Assembly (NCBI GenBank): GCA_002704825.1
Contig: PAIY01000186.1
Coordinates: 1 to 64,000, forward strand
DNA: 64,000 nucleotides
Direction of reading: 5' to 3'
Source of the DNA: Phycisphaeraceae bacterium
GTDB lineage: Bacteria > Planctomycetota > Phycisphaerae > Phycisphaerales > Phycisphaeraceae
Of the stretch, positions 9,047 to 18,764 are shown in pieces. Both the position numbers and the translations under genes were made by a program. Every line of letters begins with the position of its first letter. The first letter of the stretch is position 1. The notes beneath the pieces are model-generated. The model was not told where the DNA came from. It made no database searches and saw nothing but the letters and a program-made list of their open reading frames with translations.

Positions 9047-10024
9047 ATGAATCCGTTGAAACTAGGTCTTTGGGGCAGAAATGGTCACTCCATCCATGGC
9101 CGCCTTGCCAACTACCCGCAACTCCAGCTCATTGCTGTCGGCGATATGGGCGATGAGGTCCACAATAAACTCAAAGCACAATATCCCGAGTTGATCATCT
9201 GTGAGACTTACGAGCAGATGCTCGCCTTGCCGGGACTTGAGATGGTGACACTCAACAGCCGCGTCCGTGCCAATCAAGCGGATGAGATACTTGCAGCACT
9301 GGCCAAAAACATCCATGTTTACGCGGAAAAACCCTGCGGTGTCACCGAAGCACAACTTGATCAGATCATTGAAGCTTCGCAAAAATCCGACGCCAAATTC
9401 CATGAAATGGCAGGCACGGTGTACGACGCCCCCTACTGGCAGATGAAGCAACTCGTTGCAGAGGGTGTCATCGGAGACGTGGTGCAGGTGCTGGCTCAAA
9501 AGTCCTACCCGATGCACGAACGCCGTCCCAAGTCCGAAGAAATCGACGGTGGTTTGGTTGCTCAGAATGGTGTCCATGCCATGCGATTTGTCGAGCATCT
9601 GACGGGGATCAACGCGACAACTGCCACCGCGATGCAGACGCCGTTGGGTGAAACACGTCCCGACAGTGATCTGCAGATGGCCTGTCATATCACCGGCCAA
9701 TTGGAGAACGGCGGACTCTACACCATCATTGCCAACTATCTCAACCCCACTGGTTTTGGAACATGGGGCAATGAAATGGTTCGCGTGTTTGGCACAAAGG
9801 GGATGATGGAATCCACCGATGCAGGCAAGCGCACCCGCCTGGTGGTCGGTGACAAAGACCATGGTCCGATCGACACCACCACCCCGACGCCGGATTGGCT
9901 GAAAATGGTAATTGATGATTTGATGGGTATTGCCCCCATGCCCATCGACCTGCAGACAGAACTGCATCCCACACGCATGGTGTTACGTGCCAAGGCCGGT
10001 GTTGTGCAGGCGACATTGCCGTAA
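9047..10024 (+). CDS. Gfo/Idh/MocA-family oxidoreductase
   Basis: 325 residues. The N-terminal Rossmann fold starts KLGLWGRNGHSIHGRLANYP, a variant of the usual GxGxxG. The family signature EKP is present in VYAEKPCGV, and Lys of that motif is the usual catalytic or cofactor-contact residue. A C-terminal substrate domain includes GGLVAQNGVHAMRF. Such enzymes oxidise or isomerise sugars and cyclitols with NAD(P). GAAGGTGAT lies upstream of the ATG. The gene follows the GH2-like locus but is behind a terminator, so it probably has its own promoter. The exact substrate cannot be read from sequence. Confidence 0.85.
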   Translation: MNPLKLGLWGRNGHSIHGRLANYPQLQLIAVGDMGDEVHNKLKAQYPELIICETYEQMLALPGLEMVTLNSRVRANQADEILAALAKNIHVYAEKPCGVTEAQLDQIIEASQKSDAKFHEMAGTVYDAPYWQMKQLVAEGVIGDVVQVLAQKSYPMHERRPKSEEIDGGLVAQNGVHAMRFVEHLTGINATTATAMQTPLGETRPDSDLQMACHITGQLENGGLYTIIANYLNPTGFGTWGNEMVRVFGTKGMMESTDAGKRTRLVVGDKDHGPIDTTTPTPDWLKMVIDDLMGIAPMPIDLQTELHPTRMVLRAKAGVVQATLP

Positions 10025-10049
10025 TTGGATGGTGATATGCGCAGGCAAG

Positions 10050-11825
10050 TTATGCTGCCGACTCTTCAACCGACTGTGATTGCTTAAGCCACTTGTTGAG
10101 AATCCCGCGTAAAGCAAGCAGTTTGACCGGCTTGGCCATGAAGTCGTTCATGCCGACATGCATGCAACGTTCGCGGTCCGGCGGTAAGGCGTTGGCGGTC
10201 ATGGCAACGATCGGCAATTGATCCGCGGTGAACTTTTCACGGATCACCTGTGTGGCTTCATAGCCATCCATCACCGGCATCTGGCAGTCCATGAGCACCA
10301 GGTCATAGTGAGTGCTACTGATCAGCTTCACCGCTTCCTGGCCATGCGGAGCCATATCCACCTGGCAGCCGAGTTTCTGCAGCATCACTCGGGCGACGCG
10401 CTGATTGATCACGTTATCCTCAACCACGAGCACCTGTGCATTGAACTGATCCGGGCCAACCTGTTGCTTGACTTCGCTGATGGCTTGTTCGTCGGAGATA
10501 ACATTGACCGGGATGTTGAACTTGAATTGTGAACCTTCGCCTTCAACGCTTTGCACGCTGATTTGGCCATTCATCAGGTCGACAATTTTTCGTGAGATCG
10601 CCAAGCCCAAACCTGTGCCACCAAACTTGCGTGTGGTGGAGATATCAGCTTGTGTGAACATGCTAAACAGATTGCCAATCACGTCCTTGCTGATGCCGAT
10701 GCCTGTATCCGTGACTGAGACATTCAGATCGCAATGGCCTTCATGACCGGGTAATCGGCTGGCTGTTGCATGCAGACAGATCGTGCCCCGGTGAGTGAAT
10801 TTGGTGGCATTGGATGCCAGATTCAAAACAACCTGTCGCAAGCGTACGGGATCGACCATGATATAGCGTGGAACATTTTCATCGATACGGATTTCAAAGC
10901 TGTTGCCGTTCTCTTCGGTCTTGGGTTGAAGAATCAGACGGACATCTTCGAGCAGCGTCATCAAATCACAGGTGACCGGTTCAAGGGTCATCTTGCCTGC
11001 ATCAAGCTTGGAGAAGTCGAGAATATCATCAATGATGGATAGCAAGGCATCACCGCTGCGCTGCACGGTCTGGACATAGCCGCGTTGCTGATCATTCAGT
11101 GGCGTGGTCAGCAGGACATCGGTCATGCCGACGATGCCGTTCATGGGTGTACGGATTTCGTGACTCATGGTGGCCAGGAATTCCGTGCGACTCTTGGCTG
11201 CCTGCTCCGCCTGATTCTTGGCTTTGGCAAGATCGTCATTAACGCCAAGCAGTTGATCGTGAATATGCTTAAGTTCAAGTGTTCGTTGCTCAACCATCTG
11301 TTCCAACTCGCCGCGTTTGAGTGCCGCTTCGGTTGCAAGGTTCCAACGCTTGGTCAGTGCTGCAGCCAACTGTTTGACTTCGACAACATCGAATGGTTTT
11401 TTGAGAATCAGCAGATGATCGGTATCCCCCAACTCACGGACCATGTCGTCCCATGAGTGATCCGAATAGGCGGTGCAGATCACGCAAAGCAGGTTTGAAT
11501 CCACTTCCCAAAGATGCTTGATGGTTTGAACACCATCCCACCCCGGAGGCATGCGCATATCCACAAAGGCCATGGCGTAAGGCATGTCATCGGCCTTGGC
11601 CTGTCGCGCCTTTTCCATCGCTTCCTGACCTTGCAAGGCTGAATCGACCACGTACTTGCGTGCGACATCTTCGCTGGTGTTCACCTTGATCTGCAGCAGC
11701 GCTTCCAAAGCACCACCCTTAACCTGTCCGGGCCTGGACGCACACTGCAGAATCTTACGGAAGTCCGTATGGATGGCCTGATTGTCATCAACAATCAGAA
11801 TGCGGTTATTAAAGTCCTTGTCCAA
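10050..11825 (-). CDS. Hybrid histidine kinase, REC-HK-REC
   Basis: 591 residues, with no membrane segment, so it is soluble. The domain order is: an N-terminal receiver (LIVDDNQ, probable phospho-Asp89 in FVDMRMPPG, and an insert of about 35 residues after the first helix); a coiled coil around 165-215; a HisKA domain with His222 in MSHEIRTPMNG; an ATPase domain (VNLASNATKF, DTGIGI, GGTGLGL); and a C-terminal receiver (LVLMDCQMPVMDG, MTANA, KPV). The start is TTG at 11825, decided by AAAGGAG six bases upstream. No partner regulator is adjacent. The gene converges on the oxidoreductase with a 25-base gap. Its input would come from another kinase acting on the first receiver. Confidence 0.92.
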   Translation of the reverse strand: MDKDFNNRILIVDDNQAIHTDFRKILQCASRPGQVKGGALEALLQIKVNTSEDVARKYVVDSALQGQEAMEKARQAKADDMPYAMAFVDMRMPPGWDGVQTIKHLWEVDSNLLCVICTAYSDHSWDDMVRELGDTDHLLILKKPFDVVEVKQLAAALTKRWNLATEAALKRGELEQMVEQRTLELKHIHDQLLGVNDDLAKAKNQAEQAAKSRTEFLATMSHEIRTPMNGIVGMTDVLLTTPLNDQQRGYVQTVQRSGDALLSIIDDILDFSKLDAGKMTLEPVTCDLMTLLEDVRLILQPKTEENGNSFEIRIDENVPRYIMVDPVRLRQVVLNLASNATKFTHRGTICLHATASRLPGHEGHCDLNVSVTDTGIGISKDVIGNLFSMFTQADISTTRKFGGTGLGLAISRKIVDLMNGQISVQSVEGEGSQFKFNIPVNVISDEQAISEVKQQVGPDQFNAQVLVVEDNVINQRVARVMLQKLGCQVDMAPHGQEAVKLISSTHYDLVLMDCQMPVMDGYEATQVIREKFTADQLPIVAMTANALPPDRERCMHVGMNDFMAKPVKLLALRGILNKWLKQSQSVEESAA

Positions 11826-12136
11826 GACAGGCTCCTTTGCTTATCGCCCCGAAATCATCAAGCCTCACCAGACGGGTTGATGCTTCCATCCCCTGGTGTT
11901 AATCGTTCGTACTTGAAAAAGATCGGTAAAACAGACGATATGAATCAGCATCAGTTCTGAAAAACTGGAAGTCCAAACCCCATAAAAGTTGCCCAATCGT
12001 TGCAGGCCGAATCGCAAGACCGATAAACATGGCTCATGAACCATTGCTCATCAGCAATTCATGAACATCAAAAAACACGGCTGCATCCATCTGGACACAG
12101 CCGTGTTATTTGCTTGTGATTTGTTATTGGTGCGTT
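11826..12136. other. Intergenic region between kinase and fabI
   Basis: No gene is seen. It contains the ribosome binding site and presumed promoter of the minus-strand kinase, and the fabI terminator at its right end. Nothing else stands out. Confidence 0.6.
12071..12107 (-). terminator. Terminator of fabI
   Basis: Perfect ten-base stem AACACGGCTG (12074-12083) and CAGCCGTGTT (12098-12107). On the minus strand it is followed by a run of T. It lies about 30 bases past the fabI stop codon. Confidence 0.85.
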
Positions 12137-12928
12137 TTACAGACCGACGATGCTAAAACCAGCATCGACGTGAATATTTTCGCCGGTCACACCGGTCGAC
12201 AGGTCGCTGACCAGGTAGACTGCCGTGCCACCGACTTCTTCGCCGGTGATATTGCGCTTCATGGCAGCCTTGCGTTCCTGGTGTTCAAACATATCGGAGA
12301 TGCCACCGACTGCCGATGCTGCAAGCGTCCGCAGCGGACCACCGGAGATGGTGTTGACGCGAATCTTGTTTTCGCCTTCCCCCAGATCAAAGGCCAGATA
12401 CTTGGCGGTGTGCTCCAAAGCGGCCTTGGCGACCCCCATGATGTTGTAACCGGGGACAACCTTCTCACCACCGTAGTAACTCATCGCCAGGATGCTGCCA
12501 CCGTCGGGCATGATGTCCTTGGCACGCTGACCCATGGCAAGCAGTGAGTAAGCGCTGATGTCCATCGCCTGAGCCCAGGCTTGGCGGGTGGTCTTGTGGA
12601 AGTTGCCGAGCTTGAGGAATTCACGGTCGGCAAAGGCGACGGCATGGATCACGAAATCGATCTTGCCAAAGTCTGCCTTGAGCTTATCGAAAACGGCATC
12701 GAGATCTTCATCCTTGGACACATCGCAGGGCATCAACCACGGATCTGAAACGCCCAGCTCTTCGACGGCACTGCGACAGCGACGCTCCATCTTGCCCTTG
12801 GGATCGGGCAAATGCGTAAAGGCACATTCGGCTCCGTGAGCGATTAATTCCTTGGTAATGAACCATGCATAGCTGCGGTCATTGGCGATACCGAACACAA
12901 TGCCACGTTTGCCGTCAAGTAAACCCAT
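12137..12928 (-). CDS. fabI: Enoyl-[acyl-carrier-protein] reductase FabI
   Basis: 263 residues, normal FabI length. It catalyses the last reducing step of each fatty-acid elongation round using NAD(P)H. The Rossmann start GIVFGIANDRSYAWFITKEL and the core AMSYYGGEKVVPGYNIMGVAKAALE are typical. The catalytic pair reads Tyr161-x6-Lys168. The end NIHVDAGFSIVG is also characteristic. GGAGA lies eight bases before the ATG. It is a single gene with its own terminator. The long polar segment around residues 40-60 (PDPKGKMERRCRSAV) is slightly unusual but keeps the fold. Confidence 0.93.
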   Translation of the reverse strand: MGLLDGKRGIVFGIANDRSYAWFITKELIAHGAECAFTHLPDPKGKMERRCRSAVEELGVSDPWLMPCDVSKDEDLDAVFDKLKADFGKIDFVIHAVAFADREFLKLGNFHKTTRQAWAQAMDISAYSLLAMGQRAKDIMPDGGSILAMSYYGGEKVVPGYNIMGVAKAALEHTAKYLAFDLGEGENKIRVNTISGGPLRTLAASAVGGISDMFEHQERKAAMKRNITGEEVGGTAVYLVSDLSTGVTGENIHVDAGFSIVGL

Positions 12929-13048
12929 TATCTGTTCTCCATAGTTGCTATTTGGAAGCCAGATAGTTTACATTCAATCCACACATTTTGCATATCGGGC
13001 AGCCGATTACCGCTTGCGGTTCAGCTCAATCGACAATGCAAGGGAAAT

Positions 13049-13954
13049 TCAAACATAGCCCAACTCGTGGAGCATCGCCCCCCCCAGTTCCATGAACACC
13101 GCTTCGGACTTCTCGTCGAAATGGTTCTTCCAATCACCGGTGACACCTTTACGGAAGAAGCTGCCCCGGTCTTCCTCACCGCCCTGCCGTCCCTTGGCCA
13201 GATTCTTGAATGACGCAGCTTCCAGACAATGCTGCACGGACGATTGATTGGCATCGACTCCCAAAAACTGGAACAGTCGCGTGGTCACTTCCGGGGCATC
13301 GGCATGGAGGTCTTCATACTTGAGTTCAAAGTAGCGATCAGGAAACTGCTTGCCAAACGCACGGGCCTGATTGATGTAGGGAAGCCAGTGATGCTGAATC
13401 AGATAACGGATGTATGTGGGCATGTCCGGGAAATTCTGCTTGAACTTGTCACCGGAAAATCGAATGTTGTGAAACCACCCGGAGACCGCTACATCACGAC
13501 CGTCACGGATGATCTGCACCACTTTGCAGTTCGGGAAATACTTGTTGAGCACCGGCAAGGTCATCGCATGTTCCGGCGTCTTCTCACCAATGAGTTTCAC
13601 ATCCGGCTTGTCTTTGATCCATGGGCTGACCAGGGCACCGATGGCTGTGAGATACAGGTAATCCAGCTGCACCTGATTGAACATCAACGCATTGTGATCA
13701 CCCAGTTGAGCGTTGCGATATTTGATCTGTTCATTGAATGCGCCAAGCGCCTGATTGAATGCAGGTGCAAGGACATTACCGAACACGGCCTCGCCACGAC
13801 AGATCATCTCCGGGTGGTAATCGAGAATTTTCTCAAGCCACGTCGTGCCGGACTTTTGGCAACCAACGACAAAAAAGAACTGTTTTTCCAGTACTTTTTT
13901 GATCTGGTCATGCAGTTGATCGTAAACGTGAATCAGGGATGTGCTTTGGGACAT
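13049..13954 (-). CDS. PAPS-dependent sulfotransferase
   Basis: About 301 residues. It carries the sulfotransferase signatures: a 5'-phosphosulfate loop QKSGTTWLEKIL near the N-terminus, the 3'-phosphate motif IIRDGRDVAVSGW, and the C-terminal RKGVTGDWKNHF loop. These enzymes move sulfate from PAPS to a sugar, lipid or protein hydroxyl. I prefer the ATG at 13954 (MSQSTSL). A TTG nine codons earlier overlaps the asparagine synthase stop and would also be possible. The gene directly follows the asparagine synthase on the same strand, so the two form an operon and probably modify one product. The acceptor is unknown. Confidence 0.88.
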   Translation of the reverse strand: MSQSTSLIHVYDQLHDQIKKVLEKQFFFVVGCQKSGTTWLEKILDYHPEMICRGEAVFGNVLAPAFNQALGAFNEQIKYRNAQLGDHNALMFNQVQLDYLYLTAIGALVSPWIKDKPDVKLIGEKTPEHAMTLPVLNKYFPNCKVVQIIRDGRDVAVSGWFHNIRFSGDKFKQNFPDMPTYIRYLIQHHWLPYINQARAFGKQFPDRYFELKYEDLHADAPEVTTRLFQFLGVDANQSSVQHCLEAASFKNLAKGRQGGEEDRGSFFRKGVTGDWKNHFDEKSEAVFMELGGAMLHELGYV

Positions 13955-13977
13955 CAAGTTAATCTTTCTTTTCCAAT

Positions 13978-16332
13978 TCAATGCAATTCACAGCGGACCA
14001 CCAGCGCGGCTTTGACTTCCGAGAGATTGATCACCTGGTGACCTGCAATGGTACCCAAGGTTGCAATCTGCTGAAGCAAGGCCTGAACCTGCGCCTGTTC
14101 ATTGGCTGCAAATGGGATTAAGCAAACCAACCGTTTGCCGGCATAATGTTTAGCCAACAGTTGGTTGGCAAGCTTATCCAACCCGACCATGATTGTCCCG
14201 GCAACCTGAAGTCCACTGACTTCTTCGGGTTGTTTTGCATCCACCGGTTGCGTATTGGTCAAGGATACAACCTGCGATTCAGGCCAATCATCCGGGGCCA
14301 GCATGCGGGTGATCGCCTTGCCGGACGCCTGAAAAGCCCTTGAAAACCAGCCATTTTCGTCACCAACAAGTAACACGTGATCATCAGGTTCAAAGTGATT
14401 GAACATGTGATTCACCAGTCGGGTTTCGTTGAGTGTCTCCTGCTGAATCATCAACGTCCCACGATGCCAAAGGTGATCCTGTTCGTTAGCAGGGATCTGA
14501 AAACCCGCTGCTTCCAGGGGTAGGTCCGGCTGGATGTAGTCTGCGTATTTCTCACACCACCTGGTAAACATCAAACTGTAAAACACGGGCATGGTGTGTT
14601 GCTGGGTGAACTGCCCTGCCTGCAAAAACGCCTGCCATTGTGGATCGAAAAGTTGTTTGGTCCAATTGCGTGTCTGCGTAAACATCTGCCCGAGCTTGGG
14701 AGCAGCCTGCACGATCCATTGTCCCAGTGGTGGCGTAAACCCACGCTTGGGTCGGTCGATCGCTTCGATCGGGCCATAGCGTTTGGCCAACTCAAAGAGA
14801 ATCCATTTGTACTGTTTGCCCTGAACTTTCATGGATGTTGGCAGGGATAACATGAAATTCACCACCCGCCAATCGAGCATCGGATTGCGTGCTTCAAGCG
14901 ATGCTGCCATGGTCATGCGTTCTTCAACACAGACAAGATAGTCGGGCAAATTGGTTTTGACATCAGCGTAAAGTGCCTGATTTAAGGTATCAAAATGCTT
15001 ATGCCGCATCCAGAATGCACCGACATGCGTGCTGCCGGTGACTGATTTGAGCAGCATCTGCCGCATGTCATTGGCATACATGCCTTGACGTGCGCCGGGC
15101 CAGGGCAACAGGTTGGTTCTTAGCAGATACGAAGCAAGGTGGTCCATGGAAGACGGTTTGATTTTGTCATTCGTACTTGCCACCGCCCAGTTGTATCGTC
15201 CTTCGTAACCCGCTGCCAATTCGTCACCGCCCTGCCCGGAGAGTACGACGGTGAGTTGTTCTCGACATAACTGAGCCAACCGACGCATGGGGAACATCGC
15301 GAAGTTGGCGAAGGGTTCGTCAAAGTACGTCGACACATCATCGACCAGTTCCAGGAAGTCCCCCAGCGAGACCACTTTTTCGTTGTACTCGCAATGGTGA
15401 TGTGCGGCGGTCATTTTTGCATAAGGCAACTCGTTGAAGCGCGGGTCATCACTGTCAAAGCCGATGCTGAATGTCTTGAGCGGGACATTGCCCATGGCCT
15501 TGGCGGCCATCGCGGTCATGAGCGTGGAATCAATCCCACCTGAAAGTAGACACCCAAACGGCACGTCCGCAATGAGTCGTTTATGCACCGCATCACTGAG
15601 TAATTCATCAAGTTGATCAATCGCCTGTGTCGGATCATTGGGAACCTCCACCGGCGAGTAATCCCAGTAACTGCTAACCGTATGCTCCCAACTGACAGCG
15701 TCGAGTTTGAGACTGCAGCCTGCGGGGAGTTTGTGAATGTTCTTGAAGATGGTTCGTGGCGAGAGAATGTAACCGCGTGCAAAATACTGGTCGATGGCAA
15801 TGGGATCGAGGAGGAATTTACGCTCCAAAAACCGGAGGATCGCCTTGAGTTCGCTGGCAAAAACGCAGCATTGCTCGTCCTTGAACCAATACAAGGGCTT
15901 TTGACCCAAACGATCCCGAGCCATGATCAATGTTCGCGCCTTGGTATCCCAGTGGGCAAAGGCAAACATGCCATTGAAATGTTCAAGGGCATCAAGTCCA
16001 TCGACATTCAGCAGCTTGAAAAGCACTTCGGTATCGCAGGCAGTTTCGATGGGTAGACCACGTTTTTTGCAGGTCTTTTGGAGCGCTTGAAAATTGTAGA
16101 TTTCGCCGTTGTAGACCAGTGTAAATCGGTCATCGACCATGGGTTGCTGACCGTGTTTCAGGTCCAGCACACTCAGTCGGCGATGCGCCAGACCAACGCC
16201 GCCCGACGCATCAAGCCATACCCCCGATTCGTCCGGGCCGCGATGGGCAAGGGTCTCCCGAGCTGCAATCAGACGCGACCGATCCACAGCCTGGTCGGGG
16301 TTTTTGAAGATGACGCCGACAAATCCACACAT
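13978..16332 (-). CDS. asnB: Asparagine synthase (glutamine-hydrolysing) with extra C-terminal domain
   Basis: 784 residues, against about 600-640 for usual AsnB. Cys2 (MCGFVGVI) is the glutaminase nucleophile; NGEIYNF and RGPDESG are the other Ntn markers. The synthetase part carries the ATP-pyrophosphatase loop SGGIDST (264-270) and SGQGGDEL. After about residue 620 comes an extra section with DHVLLVGDENGWFSRAFQ, which looks like a decayed Rossmann/methyltransferase-like fold; this is inference. AsnB homologues in surface-glycan clusters often amidate sugars or peptides rather than aspartate. The sulfotransferase next to it supports such a role. No strong ribosome binding site is visible at the ATG. 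Confidence 0.85.
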   Translation of the reverse strand: MCGFVGVIFKNPDQAVDRSRLIAARETLAHRGPDESGVWLDASGGVGLAHRRLSVLDLKHGQQPMVDDRFTLVYNGEIYNFQALQKTCKKRGLPIETACDTEVLFKLLNVDGLDALEHFNGMFAFAHWDTKARTLIMARDRLGQKPLYWFKDEQCCVFASELKAILRFLERKFLLDPIAIDQYFARGYILSPRTIFKNIHKLPAGCSLKLDAVSWEHTVSSYWDYSPVEVPNDPTQAIDQLDELLSDAVHKRLIADVPFGCLLSGGIDSTLMTAMAAKAMGNVPLKTFSIGFDSDDPRFNELPYAKMTAAHHHCEYNEKVVSLGDFLELVDDVSTYFDEPFANFAMFPMRRLAQLCREQLTVVLSGQGGDELAAGYEGRYNWAVASTNDKIKPSSMDHLASYLLRTNLLPWPGARQGMYANDMRQMLLKSVTGSTHVGAFWMRHKHFDTLNQALYADVKTNLPDYLVCVEERMTMAASLEARNPMLDWRVVNFMLSLPTSMKVQGKQYKWILFELAKRYGPIEAIDRPKRGFTPPLGQWIVQAAPKLGQMFTQTRNWTKQLFDPQWQAFLQAGQFTQQHTMPVFYSLMFTRWCEKYADYIQPDLPLEAAGFQIPANEQDHLWHRGTLMIQQETLNETRLVNHMFNHFEPDDHVLLVGDENGWFSRAFQASGKAITRMLAPDDWPESQVVSLTNTQPVDAKQPEEVSGLQVAGTIMVGLDKLANQLLAKHYAGKRLVCLIPFAANEQAQVQALLQQIATLGTIAGHQVINLSEVKAALVVRCELH

Positions 16333-16532
16333 ATTGGAGTTATCGGCCGGTGATGCGATGGAGGATGAAAAAGCCCCGGAAGTTGTGAGGTTGGGAGTTT
16401 ATTGGGATTGTCAACCGTTTGCTGTTAAGCGCGTCAGGCGAGATACGCCAAGATCATGGCGTTCATTGGATTCAAGCAGCGCTAAACCGCAAGCAGTTTT
16501 CAGATTGACTCCCTAATTCCTATGTACCTAAT

Positions 16533-16564
16533 AAAACAACCCGGTGTTGCGGATCACCGGGTTG
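16533..16564 (-). terminator. Second terminator after flagellin 1
   Basis: Ten-base stem CAACCCGGTG (16537-16546) and CACCGGGTTG (16555-16564), followed on the minus strand by TTTTAT. It lies about 50 bases beyond the first terminator and probably gives a tight stop between flagellin and the next operon. Confidence 0.75.
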
Positions 16565-16611
16565 CTTAAAAACATTTTCAATTGTCGAATCACTGCCCTC
16601 ACTGGAGAATA

Positions 16612-16645
16612 AAAACGGAGCGAGGGTCGTCCGGACCCTCGCTCC
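16612..16645 (-). terminator. First terminator after flagellin 1
   Basis: Twelve-base GC-rich stem GGAGCGAGGGTC (16617-16628) and GACCCTCGCTCC (16634-16645), followed on the minus strand by GTTTTT. Very strong, as expected for an abundant transcript. Confidence 0.88.
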
Positions 16646-16711
16646 TGCATCAGTGATCGGATGCCCGCGGGACTGCGGACATGCCTAAGACTGTGACGTA
16701 TACCTTGATGA

Positions 16712-18211
16712 TTAGCCAAGCAGTGAGAGCACGGAGTTCGGCTGCTGATTGGCAATACCAAGGACGTTGGTCGATGCGTTAACGAGGATCTGGCTACGTG
16801 TGAGTTCGGCGGTTTCGGCAGCAAAGTCCGTATCGCGGATGCTGCTTTCGGCGGCCGAGGTATTTTCAAGTGCGACGCCCAAGTTACGTGAGGTGGCACC
16901 AATCACATTGGATTGGAAGGCACCAATACGCCCACGCAGGTTCGAGACGGAACTGATGGCAATATTGACAATCTTCTGGGCAACTTCAAGGTCACCGTCA
17001 ACGAGATTGGCTGCGTTACCTGAGCCAAGGTCATTGAGGAAACCGATGTCACTATCGCCAAGTTTACGGGCAGCCACGTTCTGGATGCCTATTGAAGCCT
17101 GGTTGGTGATATTGACTTGCGGGCCGAGGTTGAACTTGGCACCCCCACCGGTGATGGTAAAGGCAGTAATGGTCTGCAATGCGTTGGAACCGCTGGCCTC
17201 ATCCAATTCGATTTCCATATCCAGGAAGTCGGTGGCGATACGTGCGGTACGCCCATCGCTGGTGGCTGCAATACCGTTGATGATGGCACCCACGTCCTGA
17301 CCTTCGTCACGGATGGGGTTGTTGATGGCACCGAATGCGGTAGCTGAACCGGCAACGGCCGTGTTTTCATCACCAGCCGACAGCAGGTAGACACCACCGG
17401 CTTGACCTGCGACGTTCACCACGTCGAAGGATACGAACTCATTTGAACCGTACTCGATGCTCTTGAGCACAAGACCGGTACCTGAGGTCGCAGCCGAAAC
17501 GCCAGTGGTCTGCTTGAAGGTATTGATGGCTTCAGCGATCGAAGCGCGACTTGTACCTGATGCGAAGGAGAATTCACGGCTACCCTTGGAACCGGCGATT
17601 TCAAAGGTGAAGGTATCCGTGGTATTGGTCAGATCCAACTGGTCGGCAGTGGACAGGAACAGACCGGCGTGCTGTGCAGAAGCAGTGACAACCACTTCCA
17701 CGGTGCGTGTTTCGTTGTGTGAAAGCTTGGCAGCATTGATCTTGAAGCTGTTGACTTCAGGTGCCTGTGCCGAGATGGTGAAGTCAAACGTACCGTTAAG
17801 CAGTTTGACGCCTTCAAAGCTGGTGGCTTCGGCGATACGATCGATGGTTTGAAGGATGGAGTCCACCTGAAGCTGATTGGCTTCTTTTTCCTCGACGGAC
17901 AGACCAGCATCGTTTGCTGATTCACCGACAAGGCTCTGGACTTCCAGAAGCAGTGCGTTGATTTCCTGAAGACCGCCTTCAGCGATGTTCATCACCTGGT
18001 CAGCACGTTCGGTGTTGGTGATGGCTGCTGAGATGGCTGCCTTTTCAGAACGCAGGTTTTCACTGGCGATCAAGCCTGCTGGGTCATCCTTACCACGGTT
18101 GATGGCAAGGCCGGTGCTCAGACGCTCGAGACTGGTGTTCAGCGAGTTGTTCTGCTGAGTCAGAATCCGTTGCGAGATGAGCGAGTTGACGTTGGTGTTG
18201 ATGCGACTCAT
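16712..18211 (-). CDS. Flagellin 1
   Basis: 499 residues. The start is the ATG at 18211 (MSRINTNVNSLISQ), with GGAGG about nine bases upstream. The conserved D0/D1 N-terminus (SLERLSTGLAINRGKDDPAGLIASENL) and C-terminus (AAESSIRDTDFAAETAELTRSQIL, ending in LLG) polymerise into the flagellar filament. A variable middle of about 200 residues with repeated short strands (SAQHAGLFLSTADQLDLTN) forms the exposed domains. It is a close paralogue of the flagellin at 18765-20255, in tandem on the same strand. A sigma-28-like promoter lies about 300 bases upstream and two terminators follow. No flagellar assembly genes lie in the window. Confidence 0.93.
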   Translation of the reverse strand: MSRINTNVNSLISQRILTQQNNSLNTSLERLSTGLAINRGKDDPAGLIASENLRSEKAAISAAITNTERADQVMNIAEGGLQEINALLLEVQSLVGESANDAGLSVEEKEANQLQVDSILQTIDRIAEATSFEGVKLLNGTFDFTISAQAPEVNSFKINAAKLSHNETRTVEVVVTASAQHAGLFLSTADQLDLTNTTDTFTFEIAGSKGSREFSFASGTSRASIAEAINTFKQTTGVSAATSGTGLVLKSIEYGSNEFVSFDVVNVAGQAGGVYLLSAGDENTAVAGSATAFGAINNPIRDEGQDVGAIINGIAATSDGRTARIATDFLDMEIELDEASGSNALQTITAFTITGGGAKFNLGPQVNITNQASIGIQNVAARKLGDSDIGFLNDLGSGNAANLVDGDLEVAQKIVNIAISSVSNLRGRIGAFQSNVIGATSRNLGVALENTSAAESSIRDTDFAAETAELTRSQILVNASTNVLGIANQQPNSVLSLLG

Positions 18212-18513
18212 GGTGTCGGTCCTCCGTGATCTTTTTGAGCACATTGCTCGTTGTTATGTCCGGCATCCATGCCTTGAACGTTTGTCCCGAATCACTCCGA
18301 TCCGTACTGATGCGTGTACACAGAACTCTCAAAACAAGCGGCCGGCCGTGACCTGCTGGTGTGACTGACTGCGTGAGCTTTGGTTTCGTTCTTGTCTAGC
18401 TCAGTGACAGGGTCAGGGACCAGTTTGTTTTTTCGAATCCTGAGAACTCTCGTTCCGCTACTGTTTTTCGGGAAGTCACGGGCAAAACAAACAGCGTCCG
18501 TTTCGAAAGTTTC

Positions 18514-18540
18514 TTATCGGACCACGGCAAGTCCATTTTC
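18514..18540 (-). promoter_or_regulatory. Putative sigma-28 promoter of flagellin 1
   Basis: On the minus strand the boxes read GAAAATGG, 11 bases, TCCGATAA. The flagellar sigma factor (FliA) consensus is TAAAGTTT-N11-GCCGATAA, so the −10 box matches seven of eight and the spacing is exact. The −35 match is weaker. Confidence 0.5.
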
Positions 18541-18694
18541 ATTTTTCACACACCCGAACCAGAGCAAAAAACCCCTGAAAACAAGTCATTTTTTAATATT
18601 TACAGGAATTGACGCGCAACTGAACACAACAAAGGAAATCACGTCTTAAAACATCCACGTTGGTCTGATAATGATAAAACCGGACGGCGCGCAT

Positions 18695-18727
18695 AAAAAA
18701 ACACGGCAGCCGCAGGGACTGCCGTGT
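18695..18727 (-). terminator. Terminator of flagellin 2
   Basis: Stem ACACGGCAG (18701-18709) and CTGCCGTGT (18719-18727), followed on the minus strand by at least six T. It lies about 40 bases beyond the flagellin 2 stop. Confidence 0.88.
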
Positions 18728-18764
18728 AGAAAAAGGTCGAATTGTCGAAGGAAACTTTTCGGTT

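Larger units (their letters stand above)
16333..16711. other. Intergenic region with two terminators
   Basis: No gene is seen. The left part is the upstream region of the asparagine synthase. The right part carries two minus-strand terminators behind the first flagellin gene, listed separately. Confidence 0.6.
18212..18764. other. Long leader between flagellins
   Basis: No gene is seen in about 550 bases. It holds the flagellin 1 leader, a sigma-28-like promoter at 18514-18540 and the flagellin 2 terminator at 18695-18727. The leader between promoter and flagellin 1 start is about 300 bases, which is long. Confidence 0.6.

Noticed and set aside
13007-13020. Terminator behind the sulfotransferase
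   Set aside because: ACCGC/GCGGT forms a short hairpin but no T-run follows on the minus strand.
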